DNA of 64,000 nt from Acanthosoma haemorrhoidale (taxonomy: Eukaryota; Arthropoda; Insecta; Hemiptera; Acanthosomatidae). A program made the position numbers and the translations under genes. The notes under the pieces are model-generated. The model made no database searches, was not told the origin of the DNA, and saw nothing but the letters and a program-made list of their open reading frames with translations. Below are positions 46,550 to 57,759 of the stretch, piece after piece. The stretch covers positions 124,183,866 to 124,247,865 of the forward strand of contig OV884011.1 of assembly GCA_930367205.1 (NCBI GenBank), in the 5' to 3' direction. Numbering within the stretch: position 1 is the stretch's first letter; each line of letters opens with the position of its first letter.

Positions 46550-47085
46550 CTCTCTTGCCTAACCTCGCTATGTTTTAGTCCGGCCTTGTCAGACCCCACA
46601 CTTCCCTAGTGGGATTCTCTGCCTTCGTCTCGGTAAAACTAGTGTCTCCTTAGAAGAGAACTCTTCCTTGCGGACGACGGTCTCCTGGGGCCCTACAAAC
46701 ATTACCTAGTAGTAGTGTCTCCCCTAGTGATCCAGACTGCCTCTCTCCGGTTCACACTCGCCTTTGCGATCCGAGTAGTTTTCACCAACCCTTAGACACC
46801 GAGTGTGCATTCGTGGTCATTCTAGGACCACATAAACTACCTATAAAACCTACCCTGTTCCTCTTCTCCTGAACATAGTGTTTTCTTGGGGCACACTTTC
46901 TAAGATCTTATGGAGTCAGATCAATATGAATAAAGCTGCCCGCTGACTAGGGCGCCAGCAAAGGTAAAAGACCGCAGGTCCACCCATTTTATCTATTTCT
47001 TGACGCTCGCCGGACAGCGGCCGGGTTGTAGTGCCTCTTGCCCGCGGCGGGCGTCCTCCTCCCTTGGGGACATACTTCCCGACTC
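46550..47085 (+). mobile_element. Family D repeat, copy D3
   Basis: Colinear with D2 over its whole length and with D1 over its 5' part. It begins ACCTCTGCATCTCTCTTG and ends CGGGCGTCCTCCTCCCTTGG, where similarity with D2 also ends. The ATG (46,912) is followed by MESDQYE and a stop at codon 8, so the ORF is dead. A (CT)n tract sits just upstream (about 46,507-46,522). Confidence 0.75.
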
Positions 47086-47089
47086 ATAC

Positions 47090-50000
47090 AAAACATGAAA
47101 CGGAAGGGAGAGGAGAAGAACGGAAGTTGCCACCATAGGTGAAAGGCAACAATGAGATGATATTTGTTAAGAAATAGGTGCAGTTGTAGTGAATTTATTT
47201 AGTAGACAATACTGCTCCGCACTTAGGGAGGTTTTCAAGAGACAGTGTTTTTTTACCCTTTACCTTGGATATGCATCCGTATTCACAGCGCGCATTCTTA
47301 TTGTTTTAAAAATAAAATCGGTGATTTTCGTTTGAATAATAAAACACGTTTAATCTTAACACTATTGTGTGTTATTAATAGTGAGTGGCACACTATGCAT
47401 GTTACCTCTCAAACTTAAATTTAGTTATCTTATAATTTGCTACTTTATACGGTTTATTGCAGTAGCTACTCATTTATTGGCACGGAGCTGAGTTAACCCT
47501 CGTTAATAGTTAATAGAATAAGAAAAAACGTGCAAGTTCATTAAAATGTGGACCGCGAGTATTCTTGATTACATGAGTCTAAAATCCAGAATGTGTGTAT
47601 GCGCTTCGGTATACTTTGACCGGGTTCAAAAGTCTATTCTCAACTAGATCAACTAAAGGACTCTCAAAACCAAGGATGTTTCAAGAATATTATTTTTTTT
47701 CCTTGTTTCAAAAGCTCTTTTTCTCCCTTCAGACAATCCAAGGATGTCTGACTAAGTCCAGTTCCACACATGTATTTGACAATTTGCTGTGTACGGCAAT
47801 TATGTACATGGTTTGAGTAAGGAAACCACGTTACGAAACCACGAAACCATAGCGAGCACTACTATGAGGACGCACTCATACTATGGAACATTTGGCAGTT
47901 GGCTCTGAGAGAGATAAGGAACTACAAATGTGCGGAGGCAGTGGTGTAGGCAGGTCCAGTGGGCTCCCGAGAAAGTAGCCTAGCCGCTTTTTCTGTTTAC
48001 GCTCAGCTCTTGTAACTATGAACCTGTTGTGGGCACTTTAAACGGCCAGGTAATGAAACCGTCCTGTAGCCATGTGCGTGTGCCGATTTTGTGGGCGGCG
48101 ATGGGCGAATACGCTCCTACCTCACTCAGCGCAACTGGGTCAGTTGTATGCCCGATGAATATTCATGTCATCCTCAGGCTATTCCAAATTAAAATATTTT
48201 GAACATTTGAATATTTTAATGAAACGTAAGAGCATTGCGCGTGTCCTTTTTGGTGTTTGGTTCCAGGACAAGAAGTAGTGCACGAAAACTTGCTTCCCAC
48301 GTCTTGAATGTAACATGTAATCAAATACGAGTATATAAAAAATATTCATTTTTTCACTTTTTTTTTTCGGTTACCTTGTTGCGTTCATATTTAGATTTCT
48401 ACCTTCTCCAGCCTAGGGGGAAAAAGTTGGCAACTCAAAGTGACTCTCCTACGACTATGGATTTTATTTGTTGAGTTCATAAATGTTTGTACATCGTTAC
48501 TAAACTAAATTGTACATTTTCTATTTAAATTAATGACGTAGATAGAGATAAAATACAGAGATATACCCGTGTGCAAAACGTAGTGTTTTCGTCGGTTTTT
48601 TTAAGAATGGATGTAATTATCGCGAAAAAAACAACTAGGTCAATTTAATCAAACAATTTTTTTGTTACCCCTAACCCCCTGTGAGATATTTTTGGGGGAT
48701 ATCGATTATTGGTTAAGGTATTAATTGTTATGCAAAATGATTTTTGGTTACAATGCATAGACGTATAGTGAATTTTCCTTCACTTTTGAGTTCGGGAATT
48801 GTCCCCCCCCCCACCTTTATATCTAAAATCAATAAACCATTTTCCTTTTCCTTAGCAGGTCCGAAACCAGGGGTGACGAAGCAGAGTAGTAGTGAAGTAT
48901 TATTGGTAAATCTTCTTAGTATTAACTAGTTATGGTCAGCTAAGGTACTTTCTCGGGTGAGATGGGACTCGTCAGTATGTAGACGTAGAGAAGACCGATT
49001 CGAAAAACGAAAGCCTTAATTTTCTCAAAATGCTGTTTTGAACAGAAGGTTTAACACTTACAATAAAGTATATTCAAAAAGCTTTTAAGTGGTAATAATT
49101 ACATTGGGAATATTATACTAACAGGGATGGATAGAACTAACCGTTTGGGAGGGGTTGATAATAAAATCCAGCTGAGTAAGATTCATTTACTGGCTGGAAG
49201 TTACCCCAACTATTAAACCTAACCCCAGGACTAACAGCTAATGAATTCTAAAACAACTTTATTAGCTATCTACTGGAAGGCATTACTTGACCTCTAAGAA
49301 AACGACTTTATTGTTTAAAACTCAGATAAAATTTACATATATTAATAAGTTCCAGTTCGTTTATTAGGGGGAACATTAACTTCTAATCAGTACTCACATA
49401 GTTTCACTAATAAAAAATTGTATCAAGTTTTATGGTGAAAACTCAAGATTCAAACCAAGAGAACTGAATATGGGATATATGAAAGACAATCGTACGTTTA
49501 TCTTCCGATCGCTTTTTGATTTGTCTAGTGTTTTTTTTTTGTCTTTGGGAATTAAGGAAACTGGGTAGGTTTTGATAACATTTCTTGTACTATAAACTGA
49601 TGAGATTAAGCTTGTAAGGAATCCTAAGATCGCCATGAAGGGTTATGTGGATGAAGTAATAAGGTGCAATTGATTTTAAAACATCTCAACATAAGAAAAT
49701 CATCTGCTCAACTTGACCATTCTACTAAATGATGTTCACTTATATATTATATTGCCATTAAACTAAAAATATCGGTCTGTTTACAATAGGCAATCGTTTA
49801 TATCTGAGCTAACTGAGGGTAAATGCTATTGTTTTTTCCGTTTTTTTTTTTTACTTGTATTGCCAACTGCTGGTGCCATTTGACTACTATTATTTTAATG
49901 TCAGTATTTATTCATCGTGAGCCAAAGTGACAGAAAGTGTCTAAAGACATCCATTTCAACATGGATTCTTGCCGCAATCGGCGTCGGTTGCCCGGTTGTT

Positions 50001-51910
50001 GGCTGGCTGGATTTTCCACAGGCTGTTACGAAATATTCTATTATACATCGGAACGCTCAATTTCTATCGGGCGAGCATTATTGGCTGGAAAGTGAAGGGA
50101 CACAGTTTTCTCTTGACCTTTTGCATTTTTATAAGCACGTGATTGTGGTTCTACCGTTGATTTCACCTGACACTGAAGTTATTTGATACGAGTGTACAGC
50201 GCTCTGCACTCGTCTCGGGGGATTTCACACGATGTTTTGAAGGACCCATTGGCTTAGAAAGTAGAGGTAATCCAGTAATTTAATATCCCTGTAGAAAATA
50301 TCTCATGAAAAAGAAAAAGATCAGAAGCTTACTAACATTCCAAGTATCCAATCAAGAGAAATAAGAGAAATCAGTTTGGATCTTGGTTAAACGATTTACC
50401 CTAAGAATTTGATAAATTAATCAAACAATTAGAGTCAAAGTAAATGACATCACAATAAAAATTACTCAATACAATACTTTATTTGTTAGACCATTGGGTA
50501 GAGTTCGCCGAGATAATAGCAATACATATTATATATTTAGTTTTAAGTATTATAAATATATTTGCCCTAGTGAACAATCTTAGCATCACTAAAACTTACG
50601 TAGTCCTGAGTTGGGGGAGGTTGCATAGACAAGAAACACTAACATGTAGTGCCTAGACGGATATTGTTCTATTACGATGATTGTGAAATTTCATTTCATC
50701 CAAAGCCCTATTTCTTGAATATTGCCCATTTCACTATAAATAATAAAAAATTTTATGTCGTTTTTGTATGTATTTGATTTTTATATCTAAATAGACGGAA
50801 CATTCGGTAATCTAAAAATACCAACTAACAAATGGAGGGAATGCAACGCCTACTTTGAACAATTTGCGCTTTTTTACATATACACTGAAATTTTAAATGG
50901 AAATCAAAGTTTTTTAGTGTTAGCACATTTAAATATTAACAAAATTATATTTCTCAATAATGAAGTAATGAGTGACAAATGAAAATAGAAACTAAAATTT
51001 TCTAACAATGAGAAAAAAATCAGTGTTTTGTACTGCAAGATAGTGGTTTGTACTATAAGATCGAATGATACGCCCTTCTTCATTTCTAACGGAGAAACTA
51101 GTTTTTAGGCTGGTGCAAATCAAAACTATTTCTATCAAAAAGAAATTTGAAAAATATCCGACGTATTGCCAGAGAGATAAACATAACGGTAGCTTAGAAG
51201 ATAAAATACGTAAGCTCACAATCATTAAAGAAATTACCATCGATCCCGCAATAAAAACGAAAATGTATTTACTTTTATTCTGAAGTTTCAAGAGAATCAA
51301 AGAAACGCTAAGAAAGGACAAATATTTTTATATGAAAAGACATGAGCCAGAACATGAAACTAATCAGAAAGAAAGTAATTTTCCAAAAGTTTTAACGCCT
51401 AGCTCCTCTATTGTGTTAGAGAAATTACGTGAAAACAACCTGTCATAGTGATAAATGGATGTTGTCATCCAAGATTATTATGTTCTAGGGATCTCCCAAC
51501 CCAATAACGTCTCAAGCATTATTATACATTGATACTTTATAATTCCATACATTCTAGAAGCGTATGATATATACATTTGTTTCAAATTTAACTATTAATC
51601 ATATTTATTCATAAAAGAGTCAACAGCTTTGATGAGACGAACGTTCTCAGGAATGTTTGCAGAGGAGTGAATTTAGCAGGTGGTAGACCCTCTTTCCCAA
51701 TATTGGAGGTTTAACACCATTCCTGACTCTTCGAGTTATTAAAACGGTTTTTTTTTAATAAAAAGGCCACTGTAATTTCAATGGATTGGAAAAAAAAGTT
51801 AATAGGCTAGCGAACCTTTCTTTATGGTCAAAGAAAATTATGAAATAACCAGAGAAAATTAACTTAATTTCATAGTTAATTTTACGTACTTATCTACATT
51901 ATTTCATATT
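47090..51910. other. Non-genic stretch
   Basis: No coding signal that I can support. A mixed-composition block at 47,840-48,170 with CpG and GATGAATATTCATGTCATCC could be regulatory. ORFs at 48,235-48,474, 49,917-50,186 and 51,321-50,992 show no recognisable domain. AT-rich filler otherwise. Confidence 0.45.
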
Positions 51911-51914
51911 TGTT

Positions 51915-52345
51915 TCAAATTTTCAGAATTTTCCTAATAAAATCCTCACAATTCTGCACAAGAATATTGCCAGAAAGTAGATTAAATTGCTCATTAGGAT
52001 TTAAGTAAAAATATAGAGGCACTCCGAAATATGGCGAGTCCTTATATACACTAGCACTTATAATTGTTCCTCCTTCTTTTTCTTCTTCTGACAGAGTACC
52101 AATAGGAAAAACGGTATTCTCTATCACGGTATCACAGCCATGCATAAGATTTTTGTGGACAGTAGCTAAAAGGTGGCCGTTTGTATAAATATGCGGCTAA
52201 TTCCACCGTTTCCCGGGCATTAATGTCTAATTTGACAGGAATGCAAATTACTTCTAACGCCACACCTAATTTTTTTATATTATGGCGATTAGAACGACAT
52301 TTGAACACAGGTTCGAACGGTGGGCTGTTCACTTACTTGAATGCC
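51915..52345 (-). pseudogene. Relic of an uncharacterised repeat-associated protein
   Basis: Two overlapping minus-strand frames join across one frameshift near 52,145-52,175. The upstream frame gives KKLGVALEVICIPVKLDINA and ETVELAAYLYK. The downstream part gives TVHKNLMHGCDTVIE and FPIGTLSEEEKEGG. I recall a 'VHK.LIHG..VI....LPIG.LSEE' block from many uncharacterised proteins in arthropod and cnidarian genomes that seem to be repeat-associated; I could not check this. The sequence after LSEE deviates. The relic is about 140 codons and lacks both ends. Function unknown. Confidence 0.4.
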
Positions 52346-52349
52346 TATT

Positions 52350-52935
52350 ATTTCGTTTTAATATCATTACAACTAATCGTGCAAGGATCAACAGATATCT
52401 AGACCTTAGGATATTGCAGATTTTTTTAATATATTGCAAAAAGACAGAAAACTTTCAATGACCTTATTTTTGACGATGCCGTTAGGTAATCAGTGAACTC
52501 CAATCGGATTCATAAACAAACCCATAAAAAATTGGCTTGTATACTAGAAAAAACATGCATTTCACTTTCTGATAATAATTCAAATAATTTCGGAAAATGT
52601 AATTGTCGGATTTCCTTAAAAAATACAATTTTCAATATAGCTAGAAAATGTCATTTTTTAACCTATACTACTGAACCAGTTTTCGTAAAAAAACAGCATG
52701 GAGAATCATTGTGTGCTTAATATAATACCAAAAAATAATAGTGGAAAAAAAAATTCTGATTTTGAGGGGTTTTTCCACCGTAGCACGAGCGTTGACGGAA
52801 TAAAAACAAAAATTAATAATTGGAGGTACTTTAAAATCTTTTTTGAAAAATCTGTTTTATTCACATAGTTTAAACCTCATTTTATTTAACTTATTTAAAC
52901 TTTTTATGGTAGAAGCTGATTGCATATGACACTCA
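52350..52935. other. Non-genic stretch
   Basis: AT-rich flank of the R1 insertion. The ORF at 52,493-52,720 has no recognisable motif. Confidence 0.5.
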
Positions 52936-52936
52936 T

Positions 52937-52951
52937 GGTTCGTATGCGTAT
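52937..52951 (+). repeat. Target-site duplication of the R1-clade insertion (5' copy)
   Basis: GGTTCGTATGCGTAT here and GGTTCGTATGTGTAT at 55,843-55,857 differ at one of 15 bases and bracket the element exactly. Confidence 0.85.
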
Positions 52952-55395
52952 AAAAACAGGCGCCCAAGGGTACGTCACACGGGGAGTCAGGTGGTCCGCC
53001 TATCAGATCCAGCTGGAGGGAAGACTAGTAGACGACGACTGGGCTATCCTAGGGGATGATCCCCTGCACTTGGATAGCCCTGACAGTAAGGTAGCGTTCC
53101 TCACCACGGCCATGAGGGACGTTGCGGAAGCGACCCTCCAGCGAAGGAAGCCCAGGAAAAGGTGTAACCCATGGTGGACGCCCGCTCTTACATCGGCCAA
53201 GAGAGAGCTCTACAAGGCGAGGCGTGCGTTCCAGAAGTGTAGGAACTATCAGGTCCGGGAGGCCCTACAGGCCCGACACAGGTCCCTCCGGAACGAATAC
53301 GTGAAGAAGATAGAGGTTACCCGGAGGGAAACCTGGGATGAGTTCATCCAACGTGAATCGGAGAAGAACCCCTGGGGTATTCCGTACCGAGTGGCGATGG
53401 CCAGGGGTGGCCAGTCCAAGACACTCGCCGCGCTGAAGAGCGGCGATTGGCAGGCCACCTCCCCGGAAGAAGCAGCGGCCTTTTACATGGAGGAGACATA
53501 CCCCAGGGATCTTGAAGAAGACGACTCGCCTGAAGACTCTCGGGTAAGATCCCTGACAGAGGGCCCCCCAGGCACGGACCTGCACCCACCATGGGACATC
53601 TGGGACCTGCGCATCGCCGTGCAGAAGCAGAAGACCGGAAGAGCTCCAGGACTGGACGAGATCGACGCGGCCATGATCAAGGCATCGTGTCCACTCATAG
53701 AGAGGAGGCTGCTCGAGATAATGAATGAGTGCCTCGACCACGGGAGATTCCCGAGCCAATGGAAGAGAGCGGAGCTCAGTCTCATTCCGAAGGGAGCCGA
53801 CCGGGACCTGACAGCTACCAAGAGCTACATCCCCATCAGCCTCCTCCCAGTCTTGAGTAAAGTCCTGGAGAGACTCATGCACACGGCGTTGCGGCAGACC
53901 TTCGAGAAGGTGGACCACCCAAGACAGTACGGCTCCTGCAAGGGCAGGAGCACAGCTGATTCCTTGGATAAGATAAGGTACGACATGGCGACTCGCTCCA
54001 AGTACGCGCTGCTGGTCACATTCGACATCTCCTCTGCTTTTGACAGGGTGTGGTGGCCCTACGTCATGAGGGAATTGCAGGAGCTGGAAGCCCCGAGCAA
54101 TTTGTATGAGCTCGTGGGCAGCTACCTTAGCGGACGTAGGGCGGTCATCAGAGGAGTGTCCTACGACGTCAAAGCACCGGTGGAGCGAGGGTGTCCCCAA
54201 GGCTCAGTTCTGGGCCCTGCCCTTTGGAAGTTAGTATTTAACAAGGTCCTCGTGACCCTAGAAGACCTTGCGGCGACCATCGTGGGGAATTCACGAGCCG
54301 AGGTAGTAAGAAGAGCGTGCGCCTGTGCCAATTTGGTCAAGGAGTGGTGCGCCAGAATGAAGATGACCATGGCTGCGGAGAAAACGACAGCAACGTTAAT
54401 ACGGGGCAAGATGGACCGTGCCCACCCTATGTGGTTGGAAATAGAAGGAAGAAGAGTTTAAAAGATTAAGCATCTCTCCCCACATCAAATACCTCGGAGA
54501 CAGAGTCGTTAAAGTGAGTAACTCCTTCGCGAAGATAGGGGGGGGGGCGATGTGGGGAGTCAAGTTCCCAGTCTCAAGAACCCTCTACCAGGCAGTCATC
54601 TTGGGAATCATTAGGTACACCTCGCAGTCATGGTCAGCGCACCTTAACAAGGGCCAGACGCACGCCCTGAAGAGGATTCAGAGAGCGGCTTTGATAAGGG
54701 TATCGAGGTCCTATAGGACGGTGTCTCAGGACGCGATAGAGGTATTGGCAGTGGTGGCACCAGTAGACCTGGTCCTCCTGGAGCAGCGCCTCCGGTCGAA
54801 GATGAACAGAGGGCACAATGAAGATCTTCCACCTCCCCTACGGAGAAGAATTGAGGAAGAGCCCGGGAGGTGGAAGGCCCTCATAGGCGAATGGACAATA
54901 GAGGCCTGGGGCGACAGGTGGACTGGCATGACCAAGGGGAGCACCCTGAGGAAGTACTTCCCCTCAGTCCAGGACAGGCTGAGGGCAAGTTGGGTGTCCC
55001 CAGATTATTGGGCGTCACAAGTGCTCACAGGACACGGCGGATTCCGTGCCAGGCTGTACGAATACAAAAGGGCAGAAAACAGGTCCTGCCCCCATTGCGG
55101 ATAGAGCGATACTGCGGAGCACGTCGTGCTCTCTTGTCATGCACTGGAACCGGCTAGAGCACGGCTGCTCCGCACGATAGGAGAGTACAGCCTGGGCTAG
55201 TCCGATCGGCCGTCGCTGGTAAATGAAGAAGCAAGATACACCGCGTTCTGCAAATTCGTCGGGGAGTGGAAAAGGGTTCAAGGCTCCGGGCACTTTAATA
55301 TATCCAGGGGGGTGGCGCGGGGTGAGCAGCCGTCTCTTTGGGAAGGCTCACCCGAAGCCAACGATGTATCGCCGGTTCCAGAGGAGTCACTGTAA
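52952..55395 (+). pseudogene. R1-clade ORF2 remnant (reverse transcriptase, zinc knuckle)
   Basis: The main frame (to 54,461) shows, with residues counted from 52,920: a basic linker (RRKPRKRCNPWWT), KTGRAPGLDEIDAAMI, SYIPISLLPVLSKVLERL (about 302; the usual Arg of 'YRPISLLP' is Ile), QYGSCKGRSTADSL, FDISSAFDRVWW (368, first catalytic Asp) and RGCPQGSVLGPALW (about 423). Then VLVTLEDL joins AATIVGNSRAEV near 54,270. Family members have the YADD box there, so an in-frame deletion has removed the two catalytic aspartates. One extra base near 54,457 shifts to the frame with HIKYLGDRVV...LRKYFPS up to a TAG at 55,102. A second stop lies at 55,198. Across the first stop, C-x2-C-x7-H-x4-C (CPHC...HVVLSC) is the usual C-terminal zinc knuckle. 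The frame ends at TAA near 55,395. The apparent ATG at 52,920 lies outside the element and is not a real start. Confidence 0.88.
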
Positions 55396-55842
55396 ATTTG
55401 TATATATATAGATATAAGGTAGGACTGAGAAGTATATGGTATAGACATAAGTTTAGTTATAGGGGATAGAGGATGCACACCCCATGTAAATATAGTGTTA
55501 AGTATAGGTAGAACACGGATCCAAAATTGTAAATAGTATAAGGATAACTAGCTATAGGAAAAAAAAAAAAAGTATATATAGCTAGTTTAGGAGTTGTAAA
55601 TATGTTATTAGAGGGCTTTCTTTTGTTTCTTTTCTCTTTACTTTAGTTTTCTTCTTTTTATATATTATTTTTTTGAGAATAAAAGAAACAAAACAGAATA
55701 ACCGAAGGTGCGCTGACCGGTGCAACAATCCCATTGCACCGGAATACGCGCACCACAGGATACGTAACCCCACGAGCCCGCTCCCCACGCCCCAACGGCT
55801 CAGCCTCAGGTAGGGCGAAGAAAAAAAAACAAAAAAAAAACA
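55396..55842 (+). other. 3' UTR of the R1-clade element with terminal hairpin
   Basis: AT-rich up to about 55,700. Then comes a hairpin with outer stem GTGCG...CGCAC and inner stem GGTGCAA...TTGCACC (55,708-55,754). After a GC-rich stretch (CGAGCCCGCTCCCCACGCCC) comes an A-rich tail (55,820-55,842). The hairpin recurs at 12,434-12,480. In R2/R1-type elements such 3' structures are known or suspected to be read by the element's own RT. Confidence 0.7.
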
Positions 55843-55857
55843 GGTTCGTATGTGTAT
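55843..55857 (+). repeat. Target-site duplication of the R1-clade insertion (3' copy)
   Basis: GGTTCGTATGTGTAT directly follows the A-rich tail. See the 5' copy at 52,937-52,951. Confidence 0.85.
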
Positions 55858-56089
55858 CTCAGATGTATCTAGTTCACGGTTACCTTACCAGTTATTGAAA
55901 GGAAGAGTTCTGGGAATGTTTATTTTTTAATCATGGAGTCAATGCTACGATCTAAAACCTAAACAAAAAAGTATATCAATTTATTTGATATATTACGTGA
56001 ATTGTTTTTCACATTGGGTGGGTTGTCATAAGTTGTTTTCAGCATGAGCCCTTATTATATCTCCTTGGGTCCTACCTTTTCCAAACAAT

Positions 56090-56335
56090 GCAGTCTTGTA
56101 ACCTCTCCCCCTTGACATTTACAATATCCAACAGTTAAATAAAAATTTACATAAACAATATCCTTTCTACTTTCGGGACACAAAATCCCACTTTTCTGGC
56201 CTTTATAACCCTTCCTACAAAACTCCACAGCTCTCTGGAATTCTCTCCCTCTCAATAACCGTTTATCTTTACGTACTATTAAAACCCCCCAACACATTCT
56301 CATCATCCATACAGAGGCTTGCACACCTAGGATGT
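56090..56335 (+). pseudogene. Family E LINE C-terminal relic
   Basis: A plus-strand frame reads TISFLLSGHKIPLFWPL, stop, then PFLQNSTALWNSLPLNNRLS. The 'LWNSLP' box plus a short tail is the C-terminal signature of CR1/L2/Jockey-type ORF2. The minus-strand relic at 28,790-29,260 has the same order (the TLYIYNIL block, then LWNSFPPN). No RT motif is preserved. Confidence 0.5.
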
Positions 56336-56489
56336 ATTAATTTTTAATATTATTACCTTTTTTTTAAGCTGTGTGTGATTACTATCGATAATACAATAAC
56401 TACGATAATAATTTTCTTTCCTTTCGATTTAATTGTATATTATGCATTTTTTATTATTTTTAATCTATTAATTTTATTAAAACAATTTT

Positions 56490-57750
56490 TATTAAGATAA
56501 AATTACAATCTGCCTTTTTATTAGGCAATAAGTAATAGAGATAAATGTTATCATTCATACCATATTTACAATTCATCATTCACTCGCTCATTCATACAAT
56601 ATTTACAAACAGCCCAGACGCCCCCCCAAGTCCACAAGGTTGTCACCTCCCTCGCATGCGAAGGAGGAAGTGGAGTCTTGGGGAGTCCCCCACGCTCCTA
56701 CGTCAGCCATGTCACTGGATAAGAGCCAGTAGAGGCTGACCAAGAGCGCGAGAGCCACAGACGCTCAGGACATGATTAGAGAAACTGGCCATTGCCAGAA
56801 CTCCCACTATTACTTAGTTATAGCAGGTTACGAGGCCACTGCCGTTTTAATCTCCGAGGAGAATTATAGGGATGAGTGGTGCAGTGCAATGACTGTGCTA
56901 GGGAATTAAGGTGGTAGGATAGGTTACTATGGAATTTTATGAACTTGGAAGGGATGAGTTCAAGAATATAGGGTATATTCAGATCATTGTGAAGGGTTTT
57001 GTTGCTGAAGGGGCATTTACTATTGTTCTTAGGACTTTTGATTGAAAGGATTGGATGCGTTTGATGTTCGACTTTTTTGCTGTCCCCCATAGCTCTATTC
57101 CGTATGTCCAGATTGGCTTAAGTATAACTTTGTAAATAAGTAGTTTGTTTTCTATCGAGAGATGGAATGTCCTTCGAAGTAGTCTGTACAGTTGTCCAAA
57201 GCGTCTGTTTAGTTCTTGTCTTTTTAGCCTCGTGTGTGGGTTCCATGTCAGTCTTTTGTCGAGATGGAAGCCTAAATACCGTACTGTCTCAGACTCAGGG
57301 AGAGGAATTGAATTTAAAAAGACTGGTGGACAGGACTTGCGGCAAAGGGTAAAGGTTATGTGGGAACATTTTCCTTCATTGACTTTAATTCGCCATTGGT
57401 TGCTCCAATACTCGATCTCGTCAAGGTGTTTTTGAAGGTTTTGGGATGCTATATCAGGGTCTGGATGAGTTGACAGGACTGCAGTGTCGTCTGCGAATGT
57501 TGCCAAGAAGGTATTGGTGGTACAAGGGACATCAGCGGTGTATATATTATAGAGGATGGGACTTAGGACGCTGCCCTGTGGAACTCCTGCTTTAATGGGA
57601 TAGTAGTTAAAATATTCTAAACCACAGCAGACTTGGAAGAAACGGTTTGAAAGGTAGGATTGTAGGATTAGGAATAGGGTCTGCGGTAGATATCCTTTGA
57701 GCTTGTAAAGCAAACCTGCGTGCCAGACCGTGTCAAAAGCTTGAGCTAAT
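56490..57750 (-). mobile_element. Family A, copy A6 (best RT palm and thumb)
   Basis: The minus-strand copy starts at AQAFDTVWH (about 57,748), so the endonuclease and RT fingers are lost. It runs through the C-terminus into a full 3' UTR ending ATTGTAATTTTATCTTAATA (about 56,490). It shares the whole 3' UTR with A1-A4, and its intact thumb reveals the deletions in A1 and A2. Confidence 0.88.
56818..57748 (-). pseudogene. Family A ORF2 C-terminal half (RT palm, thumb)
   Basis: The frame from 57,713 shows PIKAGVPQGSVLSPILY (about residues 39-55), the catalytic FADDTAVLS (from residue 73), then WSNQWRIKVNEGKCSHITFT, RYLGFHLDKRLTWNPHTR and YKVILKPIWTYGIELWGTAK. A block of about 7 bases present in A2 (CGTAATA at about 19,091) is missing near 57,009. 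This shifts the frame, so that the last ~55 codons (SNKTLHNDLNIPYILELIPS and on to a stop near 56,820) are in another frame (ORF 57,090-56,818). RT fingers, including YRPISLLP, are absent, so it cannot be active. Confidence 0.85.
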
Positions 57751-57759
57751 TTTTAATCT

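Larger units (their letters stand above)
52952..55842 (+). mobile_element. R1-clade non-LTR retrotransposon, 5'-truncated
   Basis: A 2.9-kb element bounded by a 15-bp target-site duplication. It begins inside ORF2, just after the endonuclease domain, carries the RT and the C-terminal zinc-knuckle region, and ends with a ~450-base 3' UTR that includes a hairpin (55,708-55,754) and an A-rich tail. The coding part is strikingly GC-richer than both flanks. There is no 28S rDNA at either side, so it resembles R1-clade members with other targets, or a non-specific insertion. Lack of the 5' half is typical of incomplete target-primed reverse transcription. Confidence 0.9.

Noticed and set aside
53265..54200. 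311-codon open frame on the minus strand across the R1-clade RT
   Set aside because: It is antisense to a clear RT reading frame in GC-rich DNA, where stops are rare. It has no motif of its own.
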